From positions 1,862,001-1,926,000 of the forward strand of contig NW_022204507.1 in assembly GCF_008831285.2 (NCBI RefSeq): a DNA stretch of 64,000 nucleotides, read 5' to 3'. The notes below the pieces were generated by a model. The model ran no database searches, was not told where the DNA came from, and saw nothing but the letters and a program-made list of their open reading frames with translations. Source of the stretch: Nymphaea colorata. Taxonomy: Eukaryota; Streptophyta; Magnoliopsida; Nymphaeales; Nymphaeaceae. The position numbers were made by a program, and so were the translations under genes. Shown here one piece after another: positions 1-10,677 of this stretch; the first letter of the stretch is position 1; each line of letters starts with the position of its first letter.

Positions 1-425
1 TTTGTGTCATATCTAGATTTGGATCCTTATTGTTGAATTCACTTTATCACAACGAGAATTAGATCCATATAGATTGAATCTGGATATTTTATCTAGTTTT
101 TGGGTCCATGTTATATTTGTCTCAGAAGCTTGATGTTTGAAATGTTTAGATCCATATTTATTTGGGCTCAGACATACGTACCAGATCCATTTAGTTAGGT
201 TCACCTGATTGCGATCTGGATCCATTTGATTTTGGATTCAAGGTCATCATTTGTATCTATTTTGTCAAGATCCAGATTTGTAATTTGAACCATTAGGTTT
301 GGATCTATTGTTTTGGATCTATTATTGTTATCTGGATCTATTTGGATCTGGTTTCATGATTTGGATCTATTTGGATTTAGATCCAAAGTCATTATTTGGA
401 TCTATTTGGTTTTGGATCCAACATT
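1..425. repeat. Degenerate GGATC(T/C)ATTTGG array
   Basis: The block is built from many diverged copies of a 12-20 bp unit around TTTGGATCTATTTGG or its variant AGATCCA. It has no coding potential. It ends abruptly near 425, where the next bases already read as the middle of a copia integrase, so the array replaces the front of that element. It could be a decayed minisatellite or an internal repeat of another element. The left edge lies outside the window. Confidence 0.6.
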
Positions 426-814
426 CATAGACTATTATTCTCGTTATGGGTACTGATATTTAATTCATGAAAAGTCACAGTCATTAGACATATTCAAAGT
501 TTTTAAGGCTGAAGTTGAAAACCAACTTGACAAAATGATTAAAGCAGTTAGATATAACCTTCGTGGTGAATACAATGGTAGATATGATAGATCAAGTGAA
601 CAACATCTAGGACCATTTGTTCGGTTCCTAGAGGAATGTAGAATTGTCTCTCAGTGCACAATGCCCAGTAGTCCTCACATGAATGGTGTTATTGAGTGAC
701 GAAATAAGACTCTTAAAAACATAGTAAGGAGTATAATTAGTCATTCCACTTTACTTGAATTCCTTTGTGGTGAAGCATTGAAAACTGCCGCTTATATATT
801 GAATAGAATACTAA

Positions 815-1068
815 CCAAAACAGCACATAAAACTCTTTACGAAATGTGGACTGGCAAGAAGCCTAGTATGAAACATTTTAGTATTTGAGGATGTCCAGCT
901 GAGATTGGGTCATATAGGTCTAATGAAAGAAAATTATATGCCAAAACATCAGCACATAAAACCCTTTATGAAATATGGACTAGCAAAAAGCCTAGTATGA
1001 AACATTTTCATATTTGAGGATGTCGAGCTGAGGTTAGGTCATATAGGTCTAACAAAAGAAAATTAGAC
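815..1068 (+). repeat. Tandem duplication (~126 bp x2) inside the integrase remnant
   Basis: Copy 1 (815-940) and copy 2 (941-1068) both run from CCAAAACA..CAGCACATAAA through GAAAT(G/A)TGGACT and AAGCCTAGTATGAAACATTTT to CATATAGGTCTAA. They differ by scattered substitutions and one small indel. The duplication repeats about 42 codons of the integrase C-terminal region, so it arose after, or as part of, the decay of the element. Confidence 0.85.
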
Positions 1069-3046
1069 ACCAGAACAGTTAGCTGCTACTTTGTTAAATC
1101 TTCTGAAAGATCCAGGAATTATAGACTTTTTGACCATATTCATAAGTCCTTTTTTGATACGGGAAATATTTGTTTCTTTGAGGATATAGAGCTTGGGCGA
1201 GGTGATAAGATTAGAGACCTTGTATTTGAGGAAAAATGAATTTTTATCCATATAGTTGCTATTGAGGATGACTATGTTCAATTGCGTGACATTGATCAAA
1301 GAACATATCTAGAGCACAGTATCATTTAGGATCTCCCTGCTAAAGAGGTATGTTATGGAGATCAAACTCAAGAAACTTAGGAACAAGTGTCTCTAAAAAG
1401 TTCTACTAGAGAGATGAGAAGTGCAATTCTAGATGATTATGTTGTATATTTCAAAGAACATATTAGTCTTGATGGAATGAAAGATGATCTTGTTAACTTC
1501 CGTGAGGTCATCAATTGTTTTAACTCTCAAAAGTATATCAATGTAACAAAAAGAGTTGAAGCCTATGAAAGACAATGATGTTTAGAATCTTGTCTCATTA
1601 CATGCACGTGTGAAACCCATTAAATGCAAATGGATATTTAAAACCAAATAGGATTTGAATGGTAATGTAGAAAGATATAAGGTTCATCTTGTTGCTAAAG
1701 GCTTCACTCAAAAGGAATGCATGGACTACAAGGAGACATTCTCCTTTAGTTTCTTTGAATGTATCTTTTAGAATAATCATGGCACTAGTAGCTCATTTTG
1801 ATTTGGAGCTACATCAGATGAATGTGAAGACAACATTTTTTAATGGAAAGATTGATGAAACAATATATATGGTGCAACCAGTTGCAGTACAGGCTGCAAA
1901 GGACATGGTTTGGAAATTAAAGAAATCCATATACGGTTTTGGGCATGCTTCCTGTCAATGGTATCATAAATTTCATGAAGTTATTATCTCACCTAACTTT
2001 AAGGTAAATTTAGTTGGTGAATGTATATGCCATAAATTCTATAGAGTTAAATTTATATTTTTAATATTATATGTCAATGATATACTTCTCGCTAGTTGCT
2101 ATATAGGCTTGTTGCATGATACTAAGAAGTTTCTGTCAAAGAAATTTGAAATGAAAGATCTTGGTATCACCTCTTTGTATTAGGAATGCTGAAACATCGA
2201 GTTCGCTCTCGAGGTGTTCTTGTGATTATCAGAAAATGACTATATCGATGATAAAGTTATAGAAAGATTTGGCATAAATGATTGCAAACCAGGTAATTCT
2301 CATATTGCTAAGGGAGACAAATTTAGTTTTAACCAGTGCCCCAAAAACCAATTTGAGGTAAAGGAAATGCAAAAAGAATTTCTATGTCCCGACAATTATC
2401 AGTCTGATGTATATTCAGGTGTGTACATGTCTGGATATTGTATTCATTATGGAGATGCTTGAGCAACTCAAGAGTGGATCATTGACAAGCAGCCAAACAG
2501 GTTATATGATATATGTGAAAGACAAATGATTACGCGCTCACATACAAGAAATCAGATCATTTGGAGATCATTGGATATTTTGATTTTGATTTTGTTGGAT
2601 GCCATGATCATCGAAGATCCATATCATGCTATGTCGATCTATTAGCTGGGGGAGCAATTTCATGGAAGAGTGTCAAACATATGCTCATTGCTTCTTCTAC
2701 TATGGCAACAAAGTTTGTTGTTTGTTATGAGGCATCAAATCATAGATATGGCTGCGAAATTTTGTCACTGGACTGCGTATTCTAAATGAAATTAAAAAAC
2801 CACTAAAGTCATACTGTGGCAATATCTCTATAGTCCTATATTCCAACAACAACAGCAATTTGTCAAAGTCAAAGTACATTGACATTTAAGTACCTTGTAA
2901 AAAAATAATTCAAAGTGGTCAAGTGTCAATTGAACACATTGGTACAAACTCGATCACTGTGGATCCGCTCACTAAAGGTGGTTTACCCAATGTCATTCAT
3001 GATCATACTGCTCATATGAGTATTTTGTCATTTTAGGACTTATCAG

Positions 3047-3060
3047 TTTGAGTGAGAGTT
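3047..3060 (+). other. Polypurine-tract-like site of the first copia remnant
   Basis: After the last readable pol residues the sequence TTTGAGTGAGAGTT is followed by TGTACTTAG. This is the usual copia arrangement of a purine-rich tract directly before a TG-starting 3' LTR. The site is weakened compared with the AGTGGGAGAT form seen in element B. Confidence 0.45.
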
Positions 3061-3750
3061 TGTACTTAGACATTTTTTTAATAGACATGCTTGCCTTTTG
3101 TTCAGTTCTTTTCAGTTCACTCTGAGTTTATTTGGCTGTAATCCCATGAAAGTATAAGGCTGGACCAGTTTAAAATAGACATTTGAAGATCACATTGTAT
3201 GTAATTTCCATGCTACACAACCATGCTTGATTTATGTCATTTAATTGTGTTGATATGTGTGACCATTGATGGGTCTCGTTGCAATAAGAGTGATCATGAT
3301 TCCTTTGACCTTATATTGGCATGGTTAATGGATGAGATTGTCTGAGATGATAGAAAAGATGGTGGTTTTGAGATCATAAGGATTAAGTTGTAATGCACGA
3401 TTCTTTCATGACATGTATAGTCCAAGTGGAAAATTGTGTGTGATCTATATAGTGGGCCTATATATGTGTTGATAGTCGTACATTACAGGCTATCTATGTA
3501 GATAGACCCAATTTAAGGTGATCTAATAAGTATCAGTTTGTATCATCTCATTTGGTATTAATTATTTGTGTAGAAACCAAAGAGAATCCATATCATATAA
3601 TCCATATCTATTTTATGGTAGGCAAAACCATCATTTGGACCTCATAAGTCCATAACTAGGGTTGTGGTCCCCAAGGCATAGGGGTTAGGAGAAACTCCAT
3701 TGTGTGATTCCCCTATCCCATCTTAGAAAATTTCATGTTACACCCTTGCT
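3061..3750 (+). other. Probable decayed 3' LTR; end not resolved
   Basis: This AT-rich stretch has no coding potential and begins TGTACTTAG right after the purine tract. Its position fits the 3' LTR of the preceding copia remnant. The matching 5' LTR is outside the window and no target duplication can be checked, so the right edge is only a guess. Confidence 0.3.
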
Positions 3751-3759
3751 GCCTTTGGA

Positions 3760-5030
3760 AGATCCATTGGATCCTCTTCTACTTGTGCGATGGACATTGG
3801 TATGCTTCTGCAAACTTCTCAATGTCTAGCTCGATTGATTCTTATGGTTTTGGCATGTATAGCACATTTGCTTGTTTATGCCTTCAAGCTCTTTTATGTA
3901 AATTGAGCATGTAACTCTTTTGTCAAATGGGTAGCATGTGATCTTGATCCTAAACTTCTATACCCAAGAAATATAAGAGGTGACCCACATCCTTGATAAG
4001 AATTTTTACTTGCAAATCACATCTTGAATAGCTACCTTTGAAGCTCCTTTCATAAGAATATCATGTGTGTAAACTAATATATATACATGATTCCTTTTCC
4101 ATATGAACAAAGAAGCATCTGACTCAGATATGTCAAAGTTCACTTGTCCAAAATTGGCTTAAATGTGTGCACTAGGCCCTTGGCACTTGTTTCAAACCAT
4201 AAATTGGCTTCACTAATTTGCAAACATGATAAGGGGTTTTGAGTATTCGTATCCTTCTAGTTGAAGCACAAATACAACCATTCAAAAACACATTACCAAA
4301 GTCTAGTTGTCTGATCTCCCGCTTGTATTGCATCACCAATGCCAATAGTATTCCCACTGATGCAGGATTCATGACTGGACTGAAGGTCTCCATAAAGTTA
4401 GACCCAACTTCTTGAAGGTAACATTTGGCGACAAGATATGCTTTGTGTCTGTCTATAGATCCGTATGCATTACACATTTCGACCCAGTGACATTAAAAAC
4501 GATGTCCTCTAAGTTCTAATTTCTAGGTATAGTGTCTGAGGGCTGAAAATTCTTTGCCCATGGCAAGTTTCCACTCTTTATGTTGCACAGCCTTCCTATA
4601 GGCTAATGGTTCCCTATGGCCAAAAACATTAGTGGCAAAAGCTTTTGATGTAAGATTCCTAGTGATCATAGGATGAATTGAGTCGGTCAAGGAGGATGAA
4701 TTATTGTTTGCTGGTTTGTGGACTGTCAACACTTGGATCCACGTGAAGCTGTGTGCTAGATCTAAAGAAGGTTCTTCCTGAATAGGTGTCACAAGCAAAT
4801 CTACTAAGTGTGGTAGGTTTTGCAAGTGGCCTTGATGACTGGTTTCACACGGTCTATTTTATAAGGGTTGTGGTGTCATAAGCAGAACAGGATTCAACTC
4901 GTTTTGGCTATTGGATTGAGGTGGTCCAAGGTTAACGTCTGAGTCAAGTTATGAATTTCAACATTCTCATTGAATACATACGTTAAAAATATTTCCCATT
5001 GTATTAGATCTACGTTACCTTTTCTGTCTC
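3760..5030 (-). pseudogene. Degenerate Ty1/copia RT fragment
   Basis: On the minus strand the stretch 4825-4523 resembles the end of the integrase/RT linker (ITRNLTSKAFATNVFGHREPLAYRKA.., EWKLAMGKEFSAL). The stretch 4477-4172 resembles reverse transcriptase (GSIDRHKAYLVAKCYLQEVG, METFSPVMNPASVGILLALV, VKPIYGLKQVPRA). Further left, 4170-4060 reads as a worn continuation (VYILVYTHDIL, in the place of the YVDD block). RNase H, LTRs and gag are not visible. It lies opposite in orientation to the 1-3 kb remnant and resembles a different copia lineage. It is a broken fragment. Confidence 0.75.
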
Positions 5031-7600
5031 TGGATCAAAATAGGTAAAACATATTCCATTCTATTCTAATTTTTTTTGTGTCACAAAATGGTTGTTGCTT
5101 ATCATTTCCTATTGTGCAAGAATTTTTTTTATTTTTAGGATTAAAATGTGTAAATTTGGGTACTCTGGTTTTTTAAATTTCGATTTAATTTGTGTAGGAT
5201 TTTATCTGAAAAGTTTATGAAATTTGGAATAGGAATAGAATTTTTTTGAGGATGCTGGTGGAAATTTTCACCGGTAGAGATACATGGCAATGACATTTGC
5301 AATCAGCTTTGTTGATGCGAATTATCACTTGGGAAATGTCTATGGCAGTAACCAACTAAAAGGCATACTGGCAAATCATATCTCCGCCCAAGATTACCAC
5401 TAAGGACCTACGGCAATGGTGTTCCAATGGTCGACGAGCTATGTCAGTGAGCAATCACCATTATGCACTATATTGGTGCACACCGTTATAAAAATTTAGA
5501 TTTGGTGACAAATTTCATCTGGCAATATCAAAATCACCACTATAGCCTATTGGGATGATATGTACAATGACGGCGTTAGGAGCGATGTTTTTTCACATGG
5601 ATTGACTTATACTAGTATTGGCCATTTTTTTCCCAAGTTATATAAATAATGAATGCTCATAATGACTAATGCATATATAATGTGACCGTTTGTGGTCAGA
5701 ACTACTAGAGAATAGTTGAATCTACCTTTTATTTTTGGGCATGTCAGTTATGGTGTGACCCTTTCCCTTGCCACCAGATTTTGGAAAATGCCCTTCAACT
5801 TTTCCTTTTGAGGATCAGTTAAATAAAAGAAAACGGTGGCCGTTCCGTTAAGTCTACGTACTACGTACTAGTACATGAGTTGATATTGGGACATCGTTAT
5901 TGGTTATTTCTAGTACATGAGTTGATATTGGGACATCGTTATTGGTTATTTCTATTGGCACTTCAATAATATGTATAAAAATATAAGTGTTGGCTAAGTC
6001 ACCACCCATGTAGTGCCCCCGGTTAATTGGCAATATAAAGTTATTATGTTGCAAGTATGTCAAGAAATAATAACTATTGTATACATGTGGACATATATTC
6101 ATGATGTTCTTGTTGTAAATACGTTTCATCTTTGAACATTTTTATTATCTATGTACATATTTGATATTGAGAACATGCATTAATTCTCTTGATTTCATAT
6201 ATTAATAAGTGTCACTTTATATCGCTTTGTAGAAGCTAGGCAAACCAAGAAAGACATCATTCGCAAAACTTCCCTAAGATCTCAACCCGCTTTCCCTTTT
6301 CAAGTGATGATGAATAGAAAGGTTTGCAACGTGATTGCTATACTGCTCGCATGATCGGGTGATATCTAAAGTTCTAAACTGGTCCACGTCATGTTAGAAA
6401 CTTTAGAAAATTACGAAAATATATATGAATTCATTTTTTATATAAGGTTAAATTTTTTTTACTTGATTTATTTTATTTTTTAAATCATGGTAATTTGTAA
6501 TTAATAATATGTAATGACACTAAAAGTATCAACATTTGAGAAACTATTGCTTGGTGCTACATTTTTTAAAAGAAAATTTTCCTAAAAAAATTGGTGCTGT
6601 TTGAGAATCCCGGTCAATGGATAGGTACTTATTTTTCACTTAAGTTTAGGATAGATATTAGTTGCATATTTTTTTTATTTTTCATCACTCTATTTCATTT
6701 TATGGCACTATTTTCTTTTCAATATCTTTCCTTTTCTGAATTTAGGCACTGATTTTTGCCGAAAGAAAGAGCTGTCGGTTGGAGGATTACGCTATAGGTG
6801 ATTGTACATGTAGGAACAATTCTTAAGTGATGTTTCTTCATGGCTAGTTCGCAAAATGTCTGGTTTTAGCATTTTTATCAAGTTTTTTAGTATGAAATAG
6901 AGTTGAGAGTGTTATGATGTTTCCTCCATATTCTAGGAGTTTAGCTTCATGTTAAACGTGTTTAGGTATTGTCCTCACATTTAAAATTATGCTTTTAGGT
7001 GTCGATTGGCAGCACCAAGTTTAAAACCTGGCTGGGATCAACTGAACAGGGATTTGCATCCCCATTCCAGAAATCACTTGTGTTTGGCTAATAAGGATTT
7101 CAATGTCAAGGATCTTAAAGCAAGAAATACTGAAAGCTTGTTTAGAACTGAAAAGCTATCAAAGTTCAACATAAACCATGGAATCATGGCAAAATTCGTT
7201 GCACATATATTAAGCATAAGGAATAGTAAAGAGGATTGTTGATTGTATCTTGAGCATCTAGTTATTGCAACACTGAAACAAATGGAGTTTGCCATGTCAT
7301 ATGGCGATGGACGATCCCATGAACCCCCTCTATAACATGTCTAGGGTTCCAACAGTGAGGGACAAGTGACAACAAGACGTTGGCATATGGTCTGTTGCAC
7401 TCATTTAGTACTTAGGAATGTTAAGGAAATTGGTAAGAGCGACAAATCCATTGGAGAAGATAACGACAATCAGAAAACGAATGAGGAGCTGGTAATTGAA
7501 GATTATGATAGGATGAAAAAGGCAGAAAGATTTGAAGATAAGGAAAGGCGACAATCTTGGGATCAATCAAAAATTTCTTCTAATCTAGGCAAGAAAGATG
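5031..7600. other. Intergenic, no gene recognised
   Basis: This is AT-rich non-coding DNA. The part at about 5240-5580 contains repeated GGCAATG-type words and looks like a decayed repeat of unknown class. A perfect 42-bp tandem duplication is annotated separately. Short open frames at 7006-7242 and 7366-7620 show no recognisable domain. The second ends just before the TATA-like signal of element A and may lie in its 5' LTR. Confidence 0.4.
5868..5951. repeat. Perfect 42-bp tandem duplication
   Basis: The 42-bp unit starting CTAGTACATGAGTTGATATT occurs twice head to tail (5868-5909 and 5910-5951) with no mismatch visible. The lack of divergence indicates a recent slippage or unequal-exchange event. 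Confidence 0.9.
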
Positions 7601-7632
7601 TAGCCTATGATAATACGTAAACTTTTTCCCTA

Positions 7633-7641
7633 TAAAAGGGA
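7633..7641 (+). promoter_or_regulatory. TATA box in the 5' LTR remnant of element A
   Basis: The sequence CCCTATAAAAGGG lies about 145 bp upstream of the primer binding site. This spacing fits an LTR promoter with transcription starting some 30 bp downstream, followed by R and U5. Confidence 0.55.
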
Positions 7642-7779
7642 CTCAATTTTGTCATTGTAATTATCTTCTTCCTCATCAACAAGAATACACTCTGAGTGCC
7701 TTCTAGCCGTGGACGTAGGCCTTAACAAGCTGAACTACGTTAAATTTGGTTTTTCTCATTCTCTTTTGCATTTTCTTTA

Positions 7780-7792
7780 TGGTATCAGAGCC
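7780..7792 (+). other. Primer binding site (initiator Met-tRNA), element A
   Basis: TGGTATCAGAGCC is the canonical plant copia primer binding site, complementary to the 3' end of initiator methionine tRNA. It fixes the end of the 5' LTR just upstream, near 7770-7778. Confidence 0.9.
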
Positions 7793-9979
7793 CTGAAGCG
7801 AACTGTATTCATTCCCAAAAATCACTGTCTACTCACGGTGGTTTTCTGTTGCTGGAATATTGGTAGAGCAGAGGAAGAACAGAGCGTTTTTGGTTGTCTG
7901 ATTCACAAAAAAATCGATCACTATACGTGTTGAGCAGTAGTTCATTTTATTTCTGATAATCTGCAAATCATTTCAGTGGATTTGCAGATTTTTTGAAGCA
8001 TCGAGCAAATAGCACTTCAATTTTGAAACGTCGCTGGTTGTGAAACAGGACAAACAGGGCAGCTACTGTTTTTTTGCCCCTTATTTCCAGTAACCGGCAT
8101 CATCCTCATAGTGTTGGGATTTCTCCATCTAGATAGTCCTGCGTCGATGCGGGTCCATATCCGTTTCGGACCCTTAAGTATAAATACTTGTGTCTTGTGA
8201 TGGTGAGGGACACATTCAGTTTTTACCGTCTGGGTAATCGGTCCCCTTAGCCATACGTGAATTGCCTGTCCCTATCACTGGGCTGCTATGGCTGAGGAGA
8301 GAAACTCATTGCTGCTGCTGCCGCCGCCGCTACCTCCGTAGGGAAACGACTCTATGGGGACTGTAGCCATTCTTCCAACAGCCGCCGACATTCAGTCGGC
8401 GGTCGCCTCTACAGGTTCTACTTCCGCACTATGAAACACATGGATCTATGAATGGTTTTTCGATTTCTGCATTTTCGTTTGTGCGCTATCTTGATTCCTC
8501 GCATAGCTCCAACAATGGGTTATGGGCCCACACCATGTTTCCACTGCGCGTTTCCCCTTTGCTTTTTGTCTTCACACAAAGGGAATAGGGCAGAAACGTG
8601 GAAGAACAGGGAAAGGGAAAGGGGAAGGTGTTGGCCTTCCGTTGAATGGTGACGTTGGGGAAGGGAGACCACCAGTGGGTTCGCCGTCATCGTATGGCAC
8701 TGACGGCACCCGCCGGCGTCCACCCAAACCCACCGCTGCCCTTTTTTTTTTTTAATCATGCCCTAATCTGCAAAATAGGGCACAGGGAGGGCGACGGCCG
8801 GTCATAAGTCTGTCGGCAACTTAGCCGTCGTCAAACAGCGCCGTGAGACTCGCCCGCGCCCACCCAAGGCTTCCCTCAACCCGTCGGAGTAGAACCGGCC
8901 GTTCCCTGCGTTCGGTGATTTGCAGAGGAGCGGCGGTTTCTCGCTGCCCGAAATCGCTCGCTCAGTCGAGCGGGAGACGGTCGAGCGGGTGGGTCGGACC
9001 TGGGTTGGGTCATCATGACCCGACCCGGATCCATAATGATTTAAAAAAAAAAAATCATTAACGCCCGCCTTTGCACCTTCCGCTCGTGTTTTGATTTTTT
9101 TGGATTGGGTCGGGTCTTGTCGGACCCGACCCGTATCCATACGGCCTGATTTTTAAAACAAAACCGATTCGGTCCGTTTCAGAACCGATTCGGGCCTTTT
9201 CAAACTGATTCAGAGTTGTTTGAGTCCATTTAGGACTGATACGGGACCGGTTCTAAGCTAGAAGAAGCTGCTATATGTGGTTGTATGCCCATTTAAGGTG
9301 TTTAATGAATCGGTTCGATCATTTTAGATCGATACGGGACCGATTCATTATGTTTTATGGAGCTTTAATGAACAATTTAGATAGCATTAAGTTGATTATG
9401 TAGAAATGATCCGTGTGTTTCATTTTAAATGTGCTATTATAACATATTCTTGTATCATGTTTTATTTAGAGTTATGCTAAAGTTAATTTTGTTGCATGAT
9501 CATAAAGTTTGTACGATAATGCTAATGTAAAGAGCCTATGATTAGTTAAATCATGTCATACATCACCAAAGTGACTACGCATTATTTAAAGGCACATTGG
9601 TATTTCATGTTGTACTTGCTCTCATTTGAAATAACATAATTACCCAAAGGTAGTGTGTTATATTCAAGAGAATAAGTAGAGTAAAATAGGAAAATAGATT
9701 ATTACATAGTTCTGTCATTTTACACCCAAATGTGTTATGCTTGACTATAGTTTGAATTTACATTTCCTAGTTTTACTAGATAAAGTTAAGACGGAATACA
9801 TGTGCGTATTAGGTATATTACCAAAGTAGTATCCTAATGACCCCTGGTATTTGTCTTGAAATAGTAGACATAAAGAGCCATTTATTTAGTTTATTATTCC
9901 ATATAGTTTGTCTCACATAATGCATGTCAACTTATTGATGTCTTTTGTCATCTGCAGTGTCTGGTTCTATTTATTTTAA
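7793..9979 (+). other. Long leader of element A with GACCCGA and CGGTTC repeats
   Basis: This is a 2.2-kb untranslated leader between primer binding site and gag. It contains a TATAAATA word at 8179 followed by a short open frame (ATG at 8288, about 18 codons). A GC-rich block follows at 8380-9150 with GGGTCGGGTC/GACCCGACCC inverted repeats near 9000-9025 and 9105-9135. A block at 9155-9360 has repeated CCGATTCGG/CGGTTC words about 20 bp apart. The same blocks occur in the same order in element B. No long conserved protein is encoded. Confidence 0.6.
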
Positions 9980-10650
9980 TGGCTCAAATTTTATCCCTTT
10001 GCTTGTTGATTCTAATTATGCTGAATGGAAATAAAATGTTGTGTTTACATTGGGGTATATGGATTTGGATATGGCTTTGAGGCGACCTGAGCCACCACCT
10101 CTTACACCACAAAGTACACATAATGAAACAGTGTACTTTGACAAGTGGGAGCATTCTAACCTACCAAGCTTGTTGCTTTTGCAATCAAGGGTCGCTAAGA
10201 ACATACGTGGTGCTATCTCACCTTGTAGAACGGTGAGAGAGTTCTTAGATGCAGTTGAGGCTCAGTTTGTCAGCTCTCATAAAGCCAGAGCTAGTACCCT
10301 AATGTCAAAGTTAATATCTATGAAATATCAAGGATGGGGTAACACTCGCCAGCATATGTTAGAAATGATGAACAATGCTTCTCAATTGAATGATATGAAG
10401 TTGATCTTTCTTGGTATTTTTTACTTTGACCTCTTTACCAGCTAAATATACTCCTTTTAAGATCAGTTACAACACACATAATACTGAATGGACATTCAAT
10501 GAATTGATGTCTAAGTGTGTTGAAGAAAAGGAAAGAATGAAGGGTGAGAAGTTGCAAAGCGCACATATGGTTTCTCACTCTAGAGCTGGTAAAATTGGTA
10601 TAAAGAAAAGTTCAATGAAAAGGAATGCCAAGAAGAAGTCAACAGGTTAA
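9980..10650 (+). pseudogene. gag of copia element A (frameshifted)
   Basis: The translation from about 9980 matches the copia gag of the UBN2 type. Visible blocks are FNGSNF..YAEWK, LGYMDLDMALRRPEPPPLT, YFDKWEHSNLPSLLLL, ISPCRTVREFLDAVEAQF and STLMSKLISMKYQGWGNTRQ. A TAA interrupts the frame early (10032), and a frameshift near 10440 moves the reading to a second frame that carries the LPAKYTPFKISYNT and ELMSKCVEEKERMK blocks up to a TAA at 10648. Gag would form the nucleocapsid shell of the retrotransposon particle. With these breaks it cannot make the full protein. Confidence 0.8.
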
Positions 10651-10677
10651 ACTGCTTCTCAAACTGCGCAGACTAAC

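Larger units (their letters stand above)
426..3060 (+). pseudogene. Degenerate Ty1/copia pol (integrase, RT, RNase H)
   Basis: Starting near 426 the translation runs through the second half of a copia integrase: an FIDYYSRYGY-like start, a NLRGEYNGR region and a PSSPHMNGVIE region. It then continues through the integrase C-terminus (FFEDIELGRGDKIRDLVFEE, 1170-1245), the reverse transcriptase (LHQMNVKTTFFNGKI at about 1810, LYVNDILLAS at about 2070) and RNase H (GYFDFDFVGCHDHRRS at about 2570, then IEHIGTNSITVDPLTKGGLPN near 2930-2990). The usual YVDD motif reads YVND. Stop codons and frameshifts occur throughout, and gag, protease and the first half of integrase are absent. The residues resemble element A at 9.97-13.9 kb, so it is probably a relative. 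It is certainly not functional. Confidence 0.85.

Noticed and set aside
8112-8345. A second LTR (TGTTGGGATTTCTCC resembles the edge of the element B LTR)
   Set aside because: Similarity ends after about 15 bases, the orientation is wrong for element A, and no primer site follows.
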